A stretch of 64,000 nucleotides of DNA from the NCBI RefSeq assembly GCF_029227915.1, contig NC_079887.1, forward strand, positions 25,605,650 to 25,669,649, written 5' to 3'. A model generated the notes under the pieces. That model ran no database searches and was not told where the DNA came from. It saw nothing but the letters and a program-made list of their open reading frames with translations. The DNA comes from Hydractinia symbiolongicarpus. Its lineage: Eukaryota > Cnidaria > Hydrozoa > Anthoathecata > Hydractiniidae. The translations under genes and the position numbers were made by a program. Below, in pieces: positions 61,001 to 64,000 of the stretch (position 1 is the stretch's first letter; each line of letters starts with the position of its first letter).

Positions 61001-64000
61001 CATCAAAAATGAAAACATTTTTTAAAACTACAAGTCTCATGCGTTTTAGTGGTGAAAAAATAATTTAAAAATTCGTTCGGGAAATGAGTTTACTCACTGG
61101 GTACTTTCCTTGTATACTTTTGACTATACGGGCCGAGTCCAGGATTTACGGGAAATCGCGGGTTTTCGTTTGCCGGCGATTAAACTTCTTTTATTCATCG
61201 TCTCATCAAAAATGAAAACATTTTTGAAAACTACAAGTCTCAAGCGTTTTAGTGGTGAAAAGATAATTTAAAAAATCGTTTTGGAAATGAGTTTACTCAC
61301 AGGGTACTTTCTTTGTAAACATTTGACTATTCGGGCCAAGCCCGGGGTTTACGGGAAATCGCGGGTTTTCGTTTGCCGGCGATTAAACCACTTTCATTAA
61401 GCGTCTCATCAAAAATGAAAACATTTCTGAAAACTACAAGTCTCATGCGTTTTAGTGGTGAAAAAATAATTTAAAAATTCGTTCGGGAAATGAGTTTACT
61501 CACTGGGTAATTTCCTTGTATACTATTGACTATACGAACCGAGTCCGGGATTTACGGGAAATCGCGGGTTTTCGTTTGCCGGCGATTAAATTTCTTTTAT
61601 TCTGCGTCTCATCAAAAATGAAAACATTTCAAAAAACTGCAAGTCTCATGCGTTTTAGTGGTGAAAAAATAATTTAAAAAATCGTTCGGGAAATGAGTTT
61701 TCACCCTGGGTACTTTCTTTGTATACTTTTGACTATACGGGCCGAGTCCGGAATTTACTGGAAATCGCAGGTTTTCGTTTGCCGGCGATTAAACTTCTTT
61801 TATTCAGCGTCTCATCAAAAATGAAAACATTTTTGAAAACTACAAGTCTCATGGGTTTTAGTGGTGAAAAAAATAATTTAAAAATTTGTTAGGGAAATGA
61901 GTTTACTCACTGGGTACTTTCCTTGTATACATTTGACTATACAAGCCGAGACCGGGATTTACGGGAAATCGCGGGTTTTCGTTTGCCGATGATTAAACTT
62001 CTTTTATTCAGCGTCTCATCAAAAATGAAAACATTTTTAAAAACTACAAGTCTCATGGGCTTTAGTGGTAAAATATAAATTTAAAAAATCGTTTGGGAAA
62101 TGAGTTTACTCCCTGGGTACTTTCTTTGTATACTTTTGACTATACGGGCCGAGTCCGGGATTTACGGGAAATCGCAGGTTTTCGTTTGCCGGCGATTAAA
62201 CTTCTTTTATTCAGTGTCTCATCAAAATTGAAAACATTTTTTAAAACTACAAGTCTCATGCGTTTTAGTGGTGAAAAAATAATTTAAAAAATCGTTCGAG
62301 AAATGAGTTTACACCCTGGGTACTTTCTTTGTATACTTTTGACTATACGGGCCGAGTCCGGGATTTACGGCAAATCGCAGGTTTTCGTTTGCCGCCGATT
62401 AAACCACTTTCATTAAGCGTCTCACCAAAAATGAAAAGATTTCTAAAAACTACAAGTCTCATACGTTTTAGTGGTGAAAAAATAATTTAAAAAATCGTTC
62501 GGGAAATGAGTTTACTCCCTGGGTACTTTCTTTGTATACTTTTGACTATACGGGCCGAGTCCGAGATTTACGGGAAATCGCGGGTATTCGTTTGCCGGCG
62601 ATTAAACTTCTTTTATTCAGCGTCTCATCAAAAATGAAAACATTTTTAAAAACTACAAGTCTCATGGGCTTTAGTGGTGAAATAATAATTTAAAAAATCG
62701 TTTGGCAAATTAGTTTACTCCCTGGGTACTTTCTTTGTATACTTTTGACTATACGGGCCGAGTCCGGGATTTACGGGAAATCGCAGGTTTTCGTTTGCCG
62801 GCGATTAAACTTCTTTTATTCAGCGTCTCATCAAAAATGAAAACATTTTTGAAAACTACAAGTCTCATGCGTTTTAGTGGTGAAAAAATGAATTAAAAAA
62901 TCGTTCGGGAAATGAGTTTACTCCCTGGGTACTATCTTTGTATACTTTTGACTATACGGGCCAAGCCGGGATTTACTGGAAATCGCAGGTTTTCGTTTGC
63001 CGGCGATTAAACCACTTTCATTAAGCGTCTCATCAAAAATGAAAAGATTTCGAAAAACTACAAGTCTCATGCGTTTTAGTGGTGAAAAAATAATTTAAAA
63101 ATTCGTTCGGGAAATGAGTTTACTTACTGGGTACTTTCCTTGTATACTTTTGACTATACGGGCCGAGTCCGGGATTTACGGGAAATCGCGGGTTTTCGTT
63201 TGCCGGCGATTAAACTTCTTTTATTCAGCGTCTCATCAAAAATGAAAACATTTTTGAAAACTACAAGTCTCATGCGTTTTAGTGGTGAAAAAATAATTTA
63301 AAAAATCGTTCGGGAAATGAGTTTACTCCCTGGGTACTTTCTTTGTATGCTTTTGACTATGCGGGCCGAGTCCGGGGTTTACGGGAAATGGCGGGTTTTC
63401 GTTTGCCGGCGATTAAACTTCTTTTATTCAGCGTCTCATCAAAAATGAAAACATTTTTGAAAACTACAAGTCTCAAGCGTTTTAGTGGTGAAAAGATAAT
63501 TTAAAAAATCGTTTTGGAAATGAGTTTACTCACAGGGTACTTTCTTTGTAAACATTCGACTATTCGGGCCAAGCCCGGGGTTTACGGGAAATCGCGGGTT
63601 TTCGTTTGCCGGCGATTAAACCACTTTCATTAATCTTCTCATCAAAAATGAAAACATTTTTGAAAACTACAAGTCTCATGCGTTTTAGTGGTGAAAAAAT
63701 AATTTAAAAATTCCTTCGGGAAATGAGTTTACTCACTGGGTACTTTCCTTGTATACTTTTGACTATACGGGCCGAGTCCGGGATTTACGGGAAATCGCGG
63801 GTTTTCGTTTGCCGGCGATTAAACTTCTTTTATTCAGCGTCTCATCAAAAATGAAAACATTTTTGAAAACTACAAGTCTCAAGCGTTTTAGTGGTGAAAA
63901 GATAATTTAAAAAATCGTTTTGGAAATGAGTTTACTCACAGGGTACTTTCTTTGTAAACATTTGACTATTCGGGCCAAGCCCGGGGTTTACGGGAAATCG
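52540..64000 (+). repeat. Distinct satellite subfamily domain
   Basis: Two classes dominate. One has GGGCCGAGTCCGGG with TATACTTTTGAC. The other has TTGTAAACATTCGACTATTCGGGCC followed by CCCGGGGTTTACGGG, preceded by CGTTTTGGAAATGAG. TCTCAAGCG and TTAATCTTCTC are further markers. None of the GTGCAG-ending monomers of the left domain occurs here, so this is a local subfamily rather than random drift. Confidence 0.78.
56590..62290 (+). repeat. Seven-monomer higher-order repeat, period about 1422 bp
   Basis: Equivalent monomers start at 57421, 58843 and 60265, exactly 1422 bp apart, and again at 62093 (1828 bp, that is 1422 plus a 406-bp dimer). The CGTTTTGGAAATGAG unit recurs near 56600, 58025, 59447 and 60870, with an extra copy near 61275. 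Each copy shares the +1 junction (GAAAAAAATAATTTAAAAATTCGTTAGGG), the ACGAGCCGAGACC core and AAATATAAATTTAAAA. Sites vary singly, such as GGAAGTTGCAGG at 58918 and AAGTCCCATGCG at 60424. Confidence 0.85.

Larger units (their letters stand above)
42295..64000 (+). repeat. Satellite array, right segment (same monomer family)
   Basis: About 107 further copies of the same monomer continue in the same orientation after the retrotransposon and run off the end of the window. Up to about 49.3 kb the classes match those left of the insertion (GTGCAG-ending monomers, CCCGTG monomers, GGGACAAG-class monomers). After that only TTTAA-junction monomers occur, and new diagnostic variants take over (GGCCGAGTCC, CGCAGGTTTTCG, TTGTAAACATTCGACTATTCGGG, TCTCAAGCG). 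Small indels are scattered, such as +3 bp (GCGGTGTC) at 43331 and 44754, +2 bp near 56465, and a 4-bp loss near 53955. I see no gene or non-satellite insert in this segment. Confidence 0.97.

Noticed and set aside
1-64000. CRISPR array.
   Set aside because: The repeats are contiguous 203-bp monomers with no unique spacers, no cas genes and a eukaryotic retrotransposon inside.
1-64000. rDNA spacer subrepeats or telomeric repeats.
   Set aside because: No rRNA sequence, rDNA promoter or short telomeric motif array is present anywhere in the window.

Overview
This window is eukaryotic (almost certainly animal) heterochromatin-type DNA. It is one continuous satellite array interrupted by a single non-LTR retrotransposon. 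About 61.8 kb of the 64 kb consists of head-to-tail copies, all in one orientation, of a monomer of about 203 bp, roughly 304 copies. The array is already running at base 1 and still running at base 64000, so both edges lie outside. I see no host protein-coding gene, rRNA, tRNA or CRISPR array. The evidence for a eukaryote is the long higher-order satellite plus a LINE with a CR1/Jockey-type reverse transcriptase, an AATAAA signal and a poly(A) tail. The RT resembles those common in cnidarians and other invertebrates, but the species cannot be named from this window.

Layout. (1) 1-40053: satellite with two junction types (TTTGA and TTTAA between monomers), several monomer classes and nested higher-order repeats (HORs). 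Examples are a 608 bp trimer near 1.2-2.4 kb, a 5.7-6.1 kb tandem duplication (about 4.2-9.9 and 9.9-16.0 kb), a 2433 bp duplication (15.6-20.5 kb), 1217 and 1014 bp duplications (21.5-25.6 kb), a very recent 2840 bp duplication (27.5-33.2 kb) and a 3466 bp duplication (32.4-39.1 kb). (2) 40054-42294: a 5'-truncated LINE on the minus strand, with an open RT frame and a poly(A) tail. It sits inside one monomer and removed 5 bp of it. (3) 42295-about 49.3 kb: satellite resumes with 1423, 3248 and 812 bp duplications. (4) About 49.3-64 kb: a distinct subfamily domain with only TTTAA junctions and GGCCGAGTCC / GACTATTCGGG variants, ending in a 7-monomer HOR of about 1422 bp repeated from about 56.6 kb.

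The monomer is structurally bipartite. Its GC-rich core (about 60 bp) holds four phased CGGG tracts (a possible G-quadruplex) and two dyads. Its AT-rich part holds a 9-bp perfect dyad around an AAAA spacer. Several hybrid monomers show where unequal exchange happened. The junctions fall either in the GC core or in a short ACTACAAGTCTCATG stretch. Together this looks like a centromere- or pericentromere-like satellite evolving by unequal exchange, but centromere function is inference only. Duplication boundaries and identities were judged by eye and are approximate.
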